A stretch of 64,000 nucleotides of DNA. Source: Polynucleobacter sp. IMCC 30228. Its GTDB lineage: Bacteria; Pseudomonadota; Gammaproteobacteria; Burkholderiales; Burkholderiaceae. Positions 26,330-34,873 of this stretch are shown here, in pieces. Position numbers and translations under genes: made by a program. The notes beneath the pieces were generated by a model, which saw only the letters and a program-made list of their open reading frames with translations, was not told the origin of the DNA and searched no databases. Within the stretch, counting starts at the first letter, position 1. Each line of letters opens with the position of its first letter. The stretch spans positions 1 through 64,000 of the forward strand of contig NZ_JAJVCS010000005.1 in NCBI RefSeq assembly GCF_021395205.1, in the 5' to 3' direction.

Positions 26330-27256
26330 TTAGCGCACCTGCTTTTGATAGGCCAAATAGGCTTTGGCTAAATACTGCAAGGGCGTGATCAATATTTTAC
26401 TGAGTTGCATGGTTGGGCCCGTTAATTGTTTCTGAAGGCGGGGATTACACTCATCAAATCCCGGAATTTGTGTAGCAGCGATTTTTTGCTCAACTAAGAT
26501 AGTGCGAATTTTCCATAGCAGAAAGTAATTATCGGCTTGCATTTGGGTTAATTTATTGAGCATCATGAGTTCAGCACTTAACATACGCAGGCGATCTTTT
26601 TGCATATTTTTTGCGTGTACTCGAATGGCAACTAAGGGCTTATCAACAAAATCAAAATGAAATTGCCTAGCTATGCGTAGCCACATATCCCAGTCTTCAG
26701 ATGCGTGTAATTTCTCATCAAAGCCGCCAACTACATCCAATACCTCCCGCTTAATGAGTACGCTGCTACCACTACCAGAAATAAAATTTCCCCGTAGTAA
26801 AGCCTGGTACACATCACCCCTCACTTTAGGTGCTACAAGTCTAGTGTTAGCACTTAAAGGCGCGGAACTCTCTGAAATGAGGCTATAGCCGGTATAAACA
26901 ACACCCAGTTTGGGGTCGACAGAAGACAAAAAGAGCTGTAGTTGGGCGTCTAATTTATGGGCTTGCCAAAGGTCATCGGCATCAAGAAATGCAATATAGG
27001 GCGCGGTACTTTTACGAATACCGGTATTACGCGCAGCTGATAATCCGAGGTTAGCTTGCTCTACGAGCACAATATTCAATTGTGGGTGAGCCCCGGCAAA
27101 TTGCTTCACGCAAGCCGCAGTATGATCAGTAGACCCGTCATTCACCACAATAATCTGCGCAAGGACGTCACCTTGCTGAGTTACCGATTGCAAGGTTTCC
27201 GTGAGATACGCTTCTGCATTGAAGGCGGGGATGACAACGTCAATTTGCGCGCGCAT
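26330..27256 (-). CDS. GT2-family glycosyltransferase
   Basis: 308 residues. It has DVVIPAFNAEAYLTETLQSV at the N-terminus, NDGSTDHT, GLSAARNTGI, FLDADDLW (metal-binding DAD) and ASEDWDMWLRIA, the ED-xx-x-W motif carrying the putative catalytic base. It is a cytoplasmic inverting glycosyltransferase. It follows the GT2 gene at 27259 with a 2-base gap, so the two form a minus-strand pair. Confidence 0.88.
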   Translation of the reverse strand: MRAQIDVVIPAFNAEAYLTETLQSVTQQGDVLAQIIVVNDGSTDHTAACVKQFAGAHPQLNIVLVEQANLGLSAARNTGIRKSTAPYIAFLDADDLWQAHKLDAQLQLFLSSVDPKLGVVYTGYSLISESSAPLSANTRLVAPKVRGDVYQALLRGNFISGSGSSVLIKREVLDVVGGFDEKLHASEDWDMWLRIARQFHFDFVDKPLVAIRVHAKNMQKDRLRMLSAELMMLNKLTQMQADNYFLLWKIRTILVEQKIAATQIPGFDECNPRLQKQLTGPTMQLSKILITPLQYLAKAYLAYQKQVR

Positions 27257-27258
27257 AT

Positions 27259-28239
27259 CTACCTAAACCGCTTTAAAAGGGCCACCAAATCAAAGGGTAA
27301 CAAAGGCGCAAAGCGCCTTACCCAAGCCTTAAGAAAAGCATCTTTTAAGCGGCCTTGATTGCTTAGTACACATGCCGCAAGATCAACGCCATCATCTGGA
27401 AATTGCTGCAGTTTGATGTGGTAGATGGATTGCAATAAACGTAAACCGAATTGGTAATCAGAATAACTAAATGGACTTATGCTATTAGTCATAGCTTTAA
27501 TCAGACGCTCAGTAGGAGCAGTTGGAGTTTCATTGGGTAGCAGCGTTTGTAAAGCCTCTAGTGACATGCCTTCAGCCCGTTTTTGCATAATTGCTAGTTT
27601 GGTTCTCGAAATGCTTGTGGGCATTTCACGGTAAAGGAGTAAAGCCTCACCTAAATTAGCAACACTTGCGTGTTTGGCAATGCGAAGCCATAAATCATAA
27701 TCTTCTGGCGGAAACTTTTCGGGTTCTTCCGGGTATAAACCACTTACTGCCAAAATGGATTTACGAATCATGACTGAGCTATGTACAAAGCAATTTGAAA
27801 ATAGCAACTGAATTTGTATCTGGCCATTACTAGTGGGGTGGCAAAGTGCGCGGTTGGTTGGCGCATCCTCTAGTAAAATATCCGCCCAAGTACCGAGTAA
27901 TCCACACTGGGGATGCTGCTCTAAAAAATGGACTTGCTTAATAAGGCGCGTAGGAAGCGACAAATCATCTGAATCTTGACGCGCTAAATAGGTTCCGCGG
28001 GCAAGCCGAATGGCGCGGTTTAGTGTAATCGGTAGACCCACGTTCGCTTGGTGCAGCACTTTCACGCGCGCATCTTGGATCGAATCCACAATCGTAGCTG
28101 TGCCATCGCTTGAGCCGTCATTAATCACAATTAATTCAAAATCGGTAAACGATTGGTTCAAAATGCTCTGAATCGCCGCTTGCAGATAGCGCTCCCCGTT
28201 ATAAACCGGAAGTAAAACGCTGACCAGTGGACTTGACAT
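27259..28239 (-). CDS. GT2-family glycosyltransferase
   Basis: 326 residues. It has VSVLLPVYNGERYLQAAIQSIL, NDGSSDGT, RQDSDDLSLPTRL and PPEDYDLWLRIA. The RQDSDD metal site and the following SLPTR group it with the transferases at 29243 and 39454, which carry RHDHDDISLPTR and RMDADDVSLPTR. The three look like paralogues spread through the island. The long C-terminus, about 90 residues beyond the GT-A core, may contact the membrane or acceptor. It is the first gene of the minus-strand pair and is divergent from the GT6 gene. Confidence 0.88.
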   Translation of the reverse strand: MSSPLVSVLLPVYNGERYLQAAIQSILNQSFTDFELIVINDGSSDGTATIVDSIQDARVKVLHQANVGLPITLNRAIRLARGTYLARQDSDDLSLPTRLIKQVHFLEQHPQCGLLGTWADILLEDAPTNRALCHPTSNGQIQIQLLFSNCFVHSSVMIRKSILAVSGLYPEEPEKFPPEDYDLWLRIAKHASVANLGEALLLYREMPTSISRTKLAIMQKRAEGMSLEALQTLLPNETPTAPTERLIKAMTNSISPFSYSDYQFGLRLLQSIYHIKLQQFPDDGVDLAACVLSNQGRLKDAFLKAWVRRFAPLLPFDLVALLKRFR

Positions 28240-28312
28240 AGACTATGAAGGTGAAAAGCTACAATAAGGCAAGAATATCGCAAACCCTGACGAAAAGGAT
28301 GCATTTCCTCGC

Positions 28313-29212
28313 ATGACCGATACTACCCCAAAACGTTCTGTGGGCATTGTGACGATTGCTACGGGTAAGTATTACCCAGAATTCATGCCAACCCTCGTTA
28401 GTAGCATTGAGCAGTTTTTTGATGTAGACCACCAGACTGTGACGGTATATTGCTTTACCGATCAACCCGCTACTATTGCAGGCGTAGTCCATTTTGCCGT
28501 AACGCATCAGGCTTGGCCTTTTAGTACTTTACTGCGCTATCACTTAATTGAAGAGCAGTGGCAAGCCTTGTCCCAGCATGATTTTTTACTGTATATGGAC
28601 GCGGATATGCAAGTGCTTCGTCCCATTCCCAAGACGATTTTTGAGCACCCATTAATTGCCGTTAAACACCCGGGCTATCTAAATGCCCAAGGCCCCTTTG
28701 AGCTCGATCGCCAAGATAGTACCTATGTAGCACCGCCATTACGTAAGCACTATTTTCAGGGTTGTTTTTGGGGGGGTGAGCGCCACGCCTTTGAGCAATT
28801 GATTTTCTCGCTCAAGGCGCAAGTAGAAGCCGATTTACTCTTGGGTCAGATTCCCATTTGGCATGATGAGTCGTATTTAAATGCTTATTTAGCTCAGCAT
28901 CCCTGTTTTGCCCTATCAGCAGAGTTTGCCTGGCCAGCAGTCACGCCACCCAAGGATCGCAATCCCTATATTTTGCATTTAGAAAAACCCCATCAAGAGA
29001 TTCGGCAAATGCAAGGTCGTGGCACTGCAGGGGCGAAGGTTTTGCAAGGACTTAGCCCAACAGAAGCACTAGCTATGTATCAAGAGCTCTATTTAATAGC
29101 GCATCAAAAATGCCAACGCTTAGAAGCACGGCTCATGACCCATCACGGTATTTGGACGCGCATACGCGAGTGGTTGGCGTATTACAAAAATAAACCACCG
29201 CAGTCAAATTGA
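28313..29212 (+). CDS. GT6-family glycosyltransferase (histo-blood-group A/B transferase-like)
   Basis: 299 residues with the GT6 fold signatures in order. They are VGIVTIATGKY near residue 10, FTDQ (48-51), PWPF-type AWPFSTLLRYHLI (67-79), metal-binding D96-A-D98, and GPFE with STYVAP. Next come GCFWGG (150-155), the active-site WHDESYLN (183-190) and LSAEFAWP. GT6 enzymes retain configuration and add Gal or GalNAc in alpha-1,3 linkage to a beta-galactoside; the donor here is not proved. As I recall, many bacterial GT6 proteins have NxN in place of DxD, whereas this one keeps DAD. The start ATG at 28313 leaves 73 bases to the divergent GT2 gene. Confidence 0.85.
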   Translation: MTDTTPKRSVGIVTIATGKYYPEFMPTLVSSIEQFFDVDHQTVTVYCFTDQPATIAGVVHFAVTHQAWPFSTLLRYHLIEEQWQALSQHDFLLYMDADMQVLRPIPKTIFEHPLIAVKHPGYLNAQGPFELDRQDSTYVAPPLRKHYFQGCFWGGERHAFEQLIFSLKAQVEADLLLGQIPIWHDESYLNAYLAQHPCFALSAEFAWPAVTPPKDRNPYILHLEKPHQEIRQMQGRGTAGAKVLQGLSPTEALAMYQELYLIAHQKCQRLEARLMTHHGIWTRIREWLAYYKNKPPQSN

Positions 29213-29242
29213 AATGAAATATGTTTTCTGTTGGGGTCAGGT

Positions 29243-30304
29243 ATGCTTGATTTTGTAGTCGGGTCGCAAGCGAGTGCCACGCCTTTACTCTCGGTAGTGA
29301 TGGCAGTAAAAGATGGCGGGATTTTTTTGCAAAAGGCAATCGATTCGATCTTGCAGCAAACCTTTAGTAATTTTGAACTTATCGTGATCGACGATGGCTC
29401 CACTGACAATACCTGGCAAATACTAGAGTCCTATCGGGATACCCGTATGCGAATTGTAAAGCAGGAGAATCAAGGGGTTTCTAGAGCTTCTAATCGAGGT
29501 CTAGCTATGGCGCGCGGCAAATATATTACGCGCCACGACCACGATGATATATCTTTACCTACTCGGTTTGCGCAGCAGGTTGAACATCTCCAAGCCCATC
29601 CTCAATGTGCTTACGTCGGCACGCGGGCCCAAATTTGGATGGGCGATACTTCTACCTCACGAACGCATGATCATCCCACGAGCCCGGGGATGCTCGCATT
29701 TGCTTTACTCTTTGATTCACCCTTTGTTCTAAGTTCCTGTATGTTTCGCCGGGAGTTGCTAGAAACCGTTGGAATGTACGCTACAGAGTCAAGTCGGATA
29801 CCAATGGAAGACTTTGAATTTGTTTCCCGGGTAGCACGTCAATTTGAGCTCGCCAATTTGCCGGAGTATTTGCTGATTTATCGTGAGACACCCCAAAGCG
29901 AATCCAGTGCTTTGCGCTTACCTGATAATCAGAAAGCACAACTTATCTTGTCGCGTATTAGCCTTTTTTCTGCAGAAAATCTAGCCTTTGCATGCGGACG
30001 GTCACAACCCACTTTAGAAGATCGTGATTTTGGGGCTTTATGCCATTGGTACTTTGCGGGAGTGAGCCCAAAACCAAACTACGTGCGCATTCGCGCAAGT
30101 GTAAAAGAAGCCGCCAACCGAATTGCACAGCGCTTTAATGAGCCTCAGGTGCTTCGTCTTGCAAAAGCAAAACTGTCTGAATTAGATTATCAGTACTACA
30201 CTTATATGGAACAAACCTGGCAATTGCAGCGTCTCATCTATATTTTGCGCACCCGCTCTTTGATTCAACTGTGGGCGTCGCTAAAAAAGCGAATTTTGCC
30301 ATGA
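29243..30304 (+). CDS. GT2-family glycosyltransferase
   Basis: The frame opens at a TTG (29231), but ATG 29243 is the likely start. About 353 residues: LSVVMAVKDGGIFLQKAI, DDGSTDNT, RHDHDDISLPTRF (metal site) and PMEDFEFVSRVA in the base-bearing position. It is paralogous to the gene at 27259, including the long C-terminal extension. The stop overlaps the start of the next GT4 gene (ATGA), indicating coupled translation. Sugar specificity is unknown. Confidence 0.85.
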   Translation: MLDFVVGSQASATPLLSVVMAVKDGGIFLQKAIDSILQQTFSNFELIVIDDGSTDNTWQILESYRDTRMRIVKQENQGVSRASNRGLAMARGKYITRHDHDDISLPTRFAQQVEHLQAHPQCAYVGTRAQIWMGDTSTSRTHDHPTSPGMLAFALLFDSPFVLSSCMFRRELLETVGMYATESSRIPMEDFEFVSRVARQFELANLPEYLLIYRETPQSESSALRLPDNQKAQLILSRISLFSAENLAFACGRSQPTLEDRDFGALCHWYFAGVSPKPNYVRIRASVKEAANRIAQRFNEPQVLRLAKAKLSELDYQYYTYMEQTWQLQRLIYILRTRSLIQLWASLKKRILP

Positions 30305-31644
30305 AGCAGTCTTTGAAGGTATTGCAAGTTAATACATATGATTTGGGCGGCGGTGCGGAGCAGATTGCTATAAACCTCACGCAAGCGATTAATCAGACTG
30401 AGCATAGCGCCTTATTGGCTGTTGGCGAGAAGCGAGGCGAAAATCCTGCGGTCATCCAAATAGCCAAAAGCGAAAGGAAAACTCCGTGGGCACGCTTTTG
30501 TTTGGGTTTGCAGCAGTGGCTCATGCCTGCACACGGCAAAATTCGCGGGATTGCGCGAATGCGCCAATGGCTTGGCGATTTAGCAATTGGGATCGACGCG
30601 ATACCACGCTGGTTAGGGATGGAAGAGTTTCATTTTCCCGCTTCAGTACAGTTACTTGAGCTTACCCAATTTTCACCCGATATTGTGCAAATGCACAATT
30701 TACATGGGGGGTATTTTGATTTACGCGCACTAGAAGATTTATCGCAGCAGGTTCCAGTGGTACTGACTTTACATGATGCTTGGCTTTTAAGTGGCAATTG
30801 CGCGCATTCACTAGGCTGCGCGCGCTGGCAAATGGGCTGCGGAAATTGCCCCGATATTCATATTTACCCAGGTTTGTCGCGTGACTCTACAGCGCTAAAT
30901 TGGCAGCGCAAAAAAAGGATCTATGCACGTAGCCACCTTTATATTGCTACCCCTTCACAGTGGCTCATGAATCAAGTGAAAGACTCAATTTTGGCCCCGG
31001 CTATAAAAGAGGCGCGCGTCATTCCGAATGGAATAGATACGCAGATTTTTTATCCTCGAACGCAAGCTGATGTGCGGCTGGAATTAGGTCTACCAAATAG
31101 TCAAGCCATTTTTCTTTTTACTGCCAATGGCATTCGTCGTAATCCCTTTAAAGATTACAAAACCCTACACCTTGCCATTGCATTACTAGCTAAGCGAACA
31201 AGCCAAGATATTTTGCTCCTTGCCCTAGGTGAAGAAGTACCAGATGAGCAAATAGATTCAGTACGCATTCGTTATCTTGGGAAAGTATCAGATCCAAAAA
31301 TAGTCGCAAAGTATTACCAAGCAGCAGACTGGTATGTGCATGCCTCTAAAGCCGATACCTTTCCGAATAGCATTTTAGAAGCGATGGCTTGTGCTACCCC
31401 AGTTATTGCCACAGCCGTTGGAGGTATCCCTGAGCAAATTATCGATGGTCACACGGGCTATCTAGTGGCTTCTGGTGATAGTGAAGCTTTAAGTAAAAAG
31501 ATGGAATATGTTTTGGCTAATCCCAAAATACGAGACCAGTTGGGGGTGGCGAGTGTTAAACGGGTTACCGAACACTTTACTCTGGAGTTACAAGCTCAAC
31601 GCTACATCGATTGGTTTAGAGAGATATACCGCAAAACAACTTAA
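30301..31644 (+). CDS. GT4-family glycosyltransferase
   Basis: About 447 residues from the ATG at 30301, which overlaps the previous stop. The N-terminal half has LQVNTYDLGGGAEQIA (glycine-rich loop) and a cysteine-rich insertion around CAHSLGCARWQMGCGNCP. The C-terminal half has the donor-binding and ASKADTFPNSILEAMACATPVIA (E-x7-E type) motifs, followed by VGGIPEQI. The HDAW-LSGNCAHS-CxxGCGNCP pattern is a recognised subgroup of GT4 in polysaccharide loci, possibly fucosyl- or colanic-type. It ends a plus-strand set of GT6, GT2 and GT4 genes. Confidence 0.88.
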   Translation: MKQSLKVLQVNTYDLGGGAEQIAINLTQAINQTEHSALLAVGEKRGENPAVIQIAKSERKTPWARFCLGLQQWLMPAHGKIRGIARMRQWLGDLAIGIDAIPRWLGMEEFHFPASVQLLELTQFSPDIVQMHNLHGGYFDLRALEDLSQQVPVVLTLHDAWLLSGNCAHSLGCARWQMGCGNCPDIHIYPGLSRDSTALNWQRKKRIYARSHLYIATPSQWLMNQVKDSILAPAIKEARVIPNGIDTQIFYPRTQADVRLELGLPNSQAIFLFTANGIRRNPFKDYKTLHLAIALLAKRTSQDILLLALGEEVPDEQIDSVRIRYLGKVSDPKIVAKYYQAADWYVHASKADTFPNSILEAMACATPVIATAVGGIPEQIIDGHTGYLVASGDSEALSKKMEYVLANPKIRDQLGVASVKRVTEHFTLELQAQRYIDWFREIYRKTT

Positions 31645-31706
31645 ATAGCAAACCTATAATTTAGTTACCCTTTAGCCGCCATAAAGGCATGAAGAGAACG
31701 AAAACC

Positions 31707-32909
31707 CTACTTTTTTGGGCACTGATTAATAAAGAAATCCGTGTAGTCTGGCCGCGTATGGGTAGATAGGACAAATAGACCCAAAGACCGTATATCAACC
31801 TCGGATCGAGGGGGTAAAAATTGTCCCAGCCATAAGCCATAACAATTAAATGGCGCAATTCCTTTCTGGTAAACCAACATTGGCGGAATCAAGGCCTGTA
31901 AAATACACAGAGCCAATAGAACCCACTTACGAGTCGTGGAGGAAAATAATTCAGTCGGATTAATCTCTTTTAAAACTAATAAAGCCGGCAACCAAATAAG
32001 CGCACATAAACGACTAGTATCTAATGCAACCAGTAAAGGTAAAAAGCAAATCACAAGCATCAGGAAAATACTGAATACAGCCGTCCAATAGTCCCATGAA
32101 GATTTTGTAGTACGAATTAATTTCGAAGAAGCAAGCCAATAGATACCCCAAAGAGCGCCACCACCGATGGCAGCGCCAGAGATACTAAATGCATGTATCC
32201 AAAAAAATTCAACCCCAGAAGAAAGAATTGCCAGATATCCTGCAGGAGTTTCTCCTGATGTGACTTTATGAGCCATGCGAACTATCAAGGCTAGGGATAA
32301 AAATAATCCTGGCAAGAAATATAAAGAGGACCGCTTTAATCCCCATCGATAGGAAAACCAAACAAATAAAATTGCAATGTCATAAAGAGTTTTTTCATGC
32401 GCCCATGTCGCTAGTACGAGAAGTCCACTAATAATGAACACTTTAAAGGGCCATTGATTCTTGCTGCCAATTAAATATTCTGAAGTTACAACCAGAGCAA
32501 TGATTGACGAGGGAAAGGCATCAATAATTCCTGAAGAGCTAAAAGATAAATAACTAGTTGATGAGGCGGCAAAAATAAATCCTAGCGCTAGATAAAGAAT
32601 AGCCTTATTGAGTTCAATATGTTTTAGCTTGGTGCTAAAAATAGATCGGCCTAGTTGTAAGTGGATAAAAAATAACCAAGCAAAGGTAGAAACCAATCTT
32701 ATAAGGTTACCAATGAAATTAACATTATTTTTTTCAAGAGGCAATAAATAGATAAAACTTCCAATTATTGCTCGAGGTTGAATCCCATGAAAATTATCTA
32801 CCCCAAAGTAAATCGATGGGGCATTTAAATTAATAGGCACCCAATAGCTAATACACCATAGCATTATAAGCGAAGAGAATGCTGGCAACAGAAATGGATA
32901 GCGAATCAT
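31707..32909 (-). CDS. Polytopic membrane protein, paralogue of 17019-18554 without the C-terminal module
   Basis: 400 residues, about ten helices. It aligns over its whole membrane part with the protein at 17019-18554. Shared blocks are PRAIIGS, HEKTLYDIAIL, SGETPAGYLAIL, IGGGALWG, LLVALDTSRL and ALIWLPA. It stops about 40 residues after the last helix, where its paralogue continues into the shared module, so this is a module-free version. No known family is recognised; a GT-C-like or polymerase role is only inference. The gene lies downstream of the Wzm/Wzt genes on the same strand, after a 205-base gap with no clear feature. Confidence 0.65.
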   Translation of the reverse strand: MIRYPFLLPAFSSLIMLWCISYWVPINLNAPSIYFGVDNFHGIQPRAIIGSFIYLLPLEKNNVNFIGNLIRLVSTFAWLFFIHLQLGRSIFSTKLKHIELNKAILYLALGFIFAASSTSYLSFSSSGIIDAFPSSIIALVVTSEYLIGSKNQWPFKVFIISGLLVLATWAHEKTLYDIAILFVWFSYRWGLKRSSLYFLPGLFLSLALIVRMAHKVTSGETPAGYLAILSSGVEFFWIHAFSISGAAIGGGALWGIYWLASSKLIRTTKSSWDYWTAVFSIFLMLVICFLPLLVALDTSRLCALIWLPALLVLKEINPTELFSSTTRKWVLLALCILQALIPPMLVYQKGIAPFNCYGLWLGQFLPPRSEVDIRSLGLFVLSTHTRPDYTDFFINQCPKK

Positions 32910-33114
32910 AAAGTTTTTTAATTCTTGTAATCTTTTATCAACAAGTTCAATGACAAAAATCTGTCTACTAAAAAATGTACTTGATTCCTATGATGAAATA
33001 TTTCTTCAAATAAGTCTAAGAAAAAATCTCTGTTGATATTACTACTTCAAAATAGCTAATATGCATTGACAAAACCGTTAGTTTATTTGGAAACCTAAGT
33101 TCGATAGTGGTGCG

Positions 33115-33906
33115 CTACACGCTTTCACCTAAATATAAACGTATTGCCTCATCAACGTCATGCGTATCTAAAATGAGCCTGCCTTTTTCGAGCACAATGG
33201 CGTGTTTACAAAATTGCTTAATAGCATCAATGCCGTGGTTTACAAAAATCACGGTAGCACCACTATTGCTAATGGATTCCATTTTGATGAGACATTTTTT
33301 TTGGAATTGCACATCTCCTACGGCAAGCACTTCATCAAGAATGAGAATATCGGGCTCTAAGTGGGCCGCAACCGAAAACCCCAAACGCGCTTGCATACCA
33401 CTAGAGTAGCGTTTAAAAGGGGTGTCAATAAATTGCTCGATTTCTGAAAATGCAACGATCTCATCAAATTTCCGGGTAATTTCAGTGCGACCCATCCCCA
33501 AAAGTGCGCCGTTGAGGAAAATATTTTCCCGCCCCGAAAGCTCGCTATGAAAGCCCGTACCCATTTCCAGCAAACTAGAAATACGGCCATAAATCACAAT
33601 TCGCCCTTCAGTAGGCTTCGTGATTTGGCTCATAATTTTTAAAAGAGTCGATTTGCCAGCGCCATTACGACCTAAAATGCCAAGCTTATCGCCTTTAGGA
33701 ATATCAAACGAAACGTCTTTTAGAGCCCAAAATTCTTCTGTTGTCACTTCATATGGATCTTTTTGCCCACGCTTGAAGTTCGGAATAAATCTACGGGTAA
33801 TGAGGCGTCGATAGTGCTCTACTAACTCTTTTAGAGAGCCAGCTGCAGAGCCATGCTGAATGACATAGCGCTTAGAAATATTTTCAATGTGAATGGCAGT
33901 TGTCAA
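33115..33906 (-). CDS. wzt: Polysaccharide ABC exporter ATPase (Wzt/TagH-like)
   Basis: 263 residues. Walker A GRNGAGKST (79-87), the signature YSSGMQARLGFS and Walker B DILILDEVLAVGD are intact. The leading stretch of about 60 residues before the core (KELVEHYRRLITRRF and EEFWALKDVSF) is characteristic of polysaccharide exporters. The protein ends soon after the ATPase core. It therefore lacks the carbohydrate-binding C-terminal domain found on the Wzt of some O-antigen systems, where it recognises the glycan cap. The gene starts two bases after the permease stop on the minus strand. It powers export of lipid-linked glycan across the inner membrane. Confidence 0.93.
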   Translation of the reverse strand: MTTAIHIENISKRYVIQHGSAAGSLKELVEHYRRLITRRFIPNFKRGQKDPYEVTTEEFWALKDVSFDIPKGDKLGILGRNGAGKSTLLKIMSQITKPTEGRIVIYGRISSLLEMGTGFHSELSGRENIFLNGALLGMGRTEITRKFDEIVAFSEIEQFIDTPFKRYSSGMQARLGFSVAAHLEPDILILDEVLAVGDVQFQKKCLIKMESISNSGATVIFVNHGIDAIKQFCKHAIVLEKGRLILDTHDVDEAIRLYLGESV

Positions 33907-33908
33907 GA

Positions 33909-34721
33909 TTAGATCGTATCCGCAAAATTATCTTCGGCTGCGCGAAAAAATTTAATACCTAAATAGAGCATCGCAATACTAATCACCACCGAATAAATTA
34001 GACCAGGCCAATAAGGCGCGATAACATTGGGCGTTAAGCTCCAGCGAAAGCCGTTGATAATTCCAGCAACGGGGTTAAGGGCATAAAGCAGCTCCCATTT
34101 TTTTGGCACTAATTGATTGAGGTAGCCAACGGGTGAGAGATAGATACCCATTTGCAACACAAAGGGAATGAGTTGTTGAAAATCTCGAAACCGAGCATTG
34201 AGCGTTGCCGCCATTAATCCAAGACCAATTGCCAGCATCGCAGCAGATAAAATAAAAATAGGAAAGCAAATAATTTCCAATTGAATCGGTATGCCATACC
34301 AGAGCATCATTGCTAGCAGCAGAATAAATCCGAGAGAAAAATCGACTAGACCAACAACTAAGGTGCTGATGGGGAAAATTAACCGGGGACAGTTGACTTT
34401 AGTGAACATGGTGGCATTAGCAATGATCGAGTTACTAGTTTCGCCAAAGAGATTAGCAAATAAAAACCACGGCACAATGCCAGCAAAGACCACAAAGCCG
34501 TAGGGCAAGCCACTTGAATCGAGCTTAGCGATTGAGCCAAAAAGTAGACTAAAGATCAGCATGGTTAGAATTGGGCGAATTAAAACCCAGCTCATGCCAA
34601 CTAAGGTCTGCTTGTAGCGCACCGTTAAATCGCGGCGCGTGACATAAAACAGCAAAGAACGACGCTGCCAAATAGCCTTCCAGTAATTCTTCGGGTTTGT
34701 TTTGGCTTCAAGAATCAACAT
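33909..34721 (-). CDS. wzm: Polysaccharide ABC exporter permease (Wzm-like)
   Basis: 270 residues with six helices. It carries the ABC-2 permease pattern of O-antigen and teichoic-acid exporters: RRDLTVRYKQTLVGMSWVLI near the N-terminus, GIVPWFLFANLFGETSNSI, and LNPVAGIINGFRWSL before the last helices. It forms the membrane channel with the ATPase encoded 2 bases downstream. It is divergent from the epimerase at 34874, with a 152-base gap that probably holds both promoters. Confidence 0.93.
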   Translation of the reverse strand: MLILEAKTNPKNYWKAIWQRRSLLFYVTRRDLTVRYKQTLVGMSWVLIRPILTMLIFSLLFGSIAKLDSSGLPYGFVVFAGIVPWFLFANLFGETSNSIIANATMFTKVNCPRLIFPISTLVVGLVDFSLGFILLLAMMLWYGIPIQLEIICFPIFILSAAMLAIGLGLMAATLNARFRDFQQLIPFVLQMGIYLSPVGYLNQLVPKKWELLYALNPVAGIINGFRWSLTPNVIAPYWPGLIYSVVISIAMLYLGIKFFRAAEDNFADTI

Positions 34722-34833
34722 GACTCAAATTATATCGGCATCACTCCTAGTTAGGCCCAATTTTTTCTAAAAATGCTTGCAAATTCAATGATTAAGCTTA
34801 GTTTGGTCTCCTTAAAGTAGGCTGCTGAAGTGG

Positions 34834-34839
34834 TAAAAT
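34834..34839 (+). promoter_or_regulatory. Candidate -10 element for the 34874 operon
   Basis: TAAAAT lies 34 bases before the epimerase start, in the gap between divergent genes. A poor -35 match (TTAAAG) sits 16 bases further upstream. Context favours a promoter here because a long plus-strand run begins, but the sequence match alone is weak. Confidence 0.3.
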
Positions 34840-34873
34840 AGGCGCTTACGAGAAAAGGCGACGCGATTTTTCA

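Noticed and set aside
28233..28265. TTGACA and TACAAT before the GT6 gene, looking like a promoter
   Set aside because: The spacing is 21 bases, too long for a sigma-70 promoter, and the TTGACA overlaps the start codon of the divergent GT2 gene.
32910..33114. 205-base gap after the Wzt gene considered for a small RNA or small gene
   Set aside because: No long open frame, stable hairpin or T-run was seen; it probably holds only the promoter of the minus-strand membrane gene.
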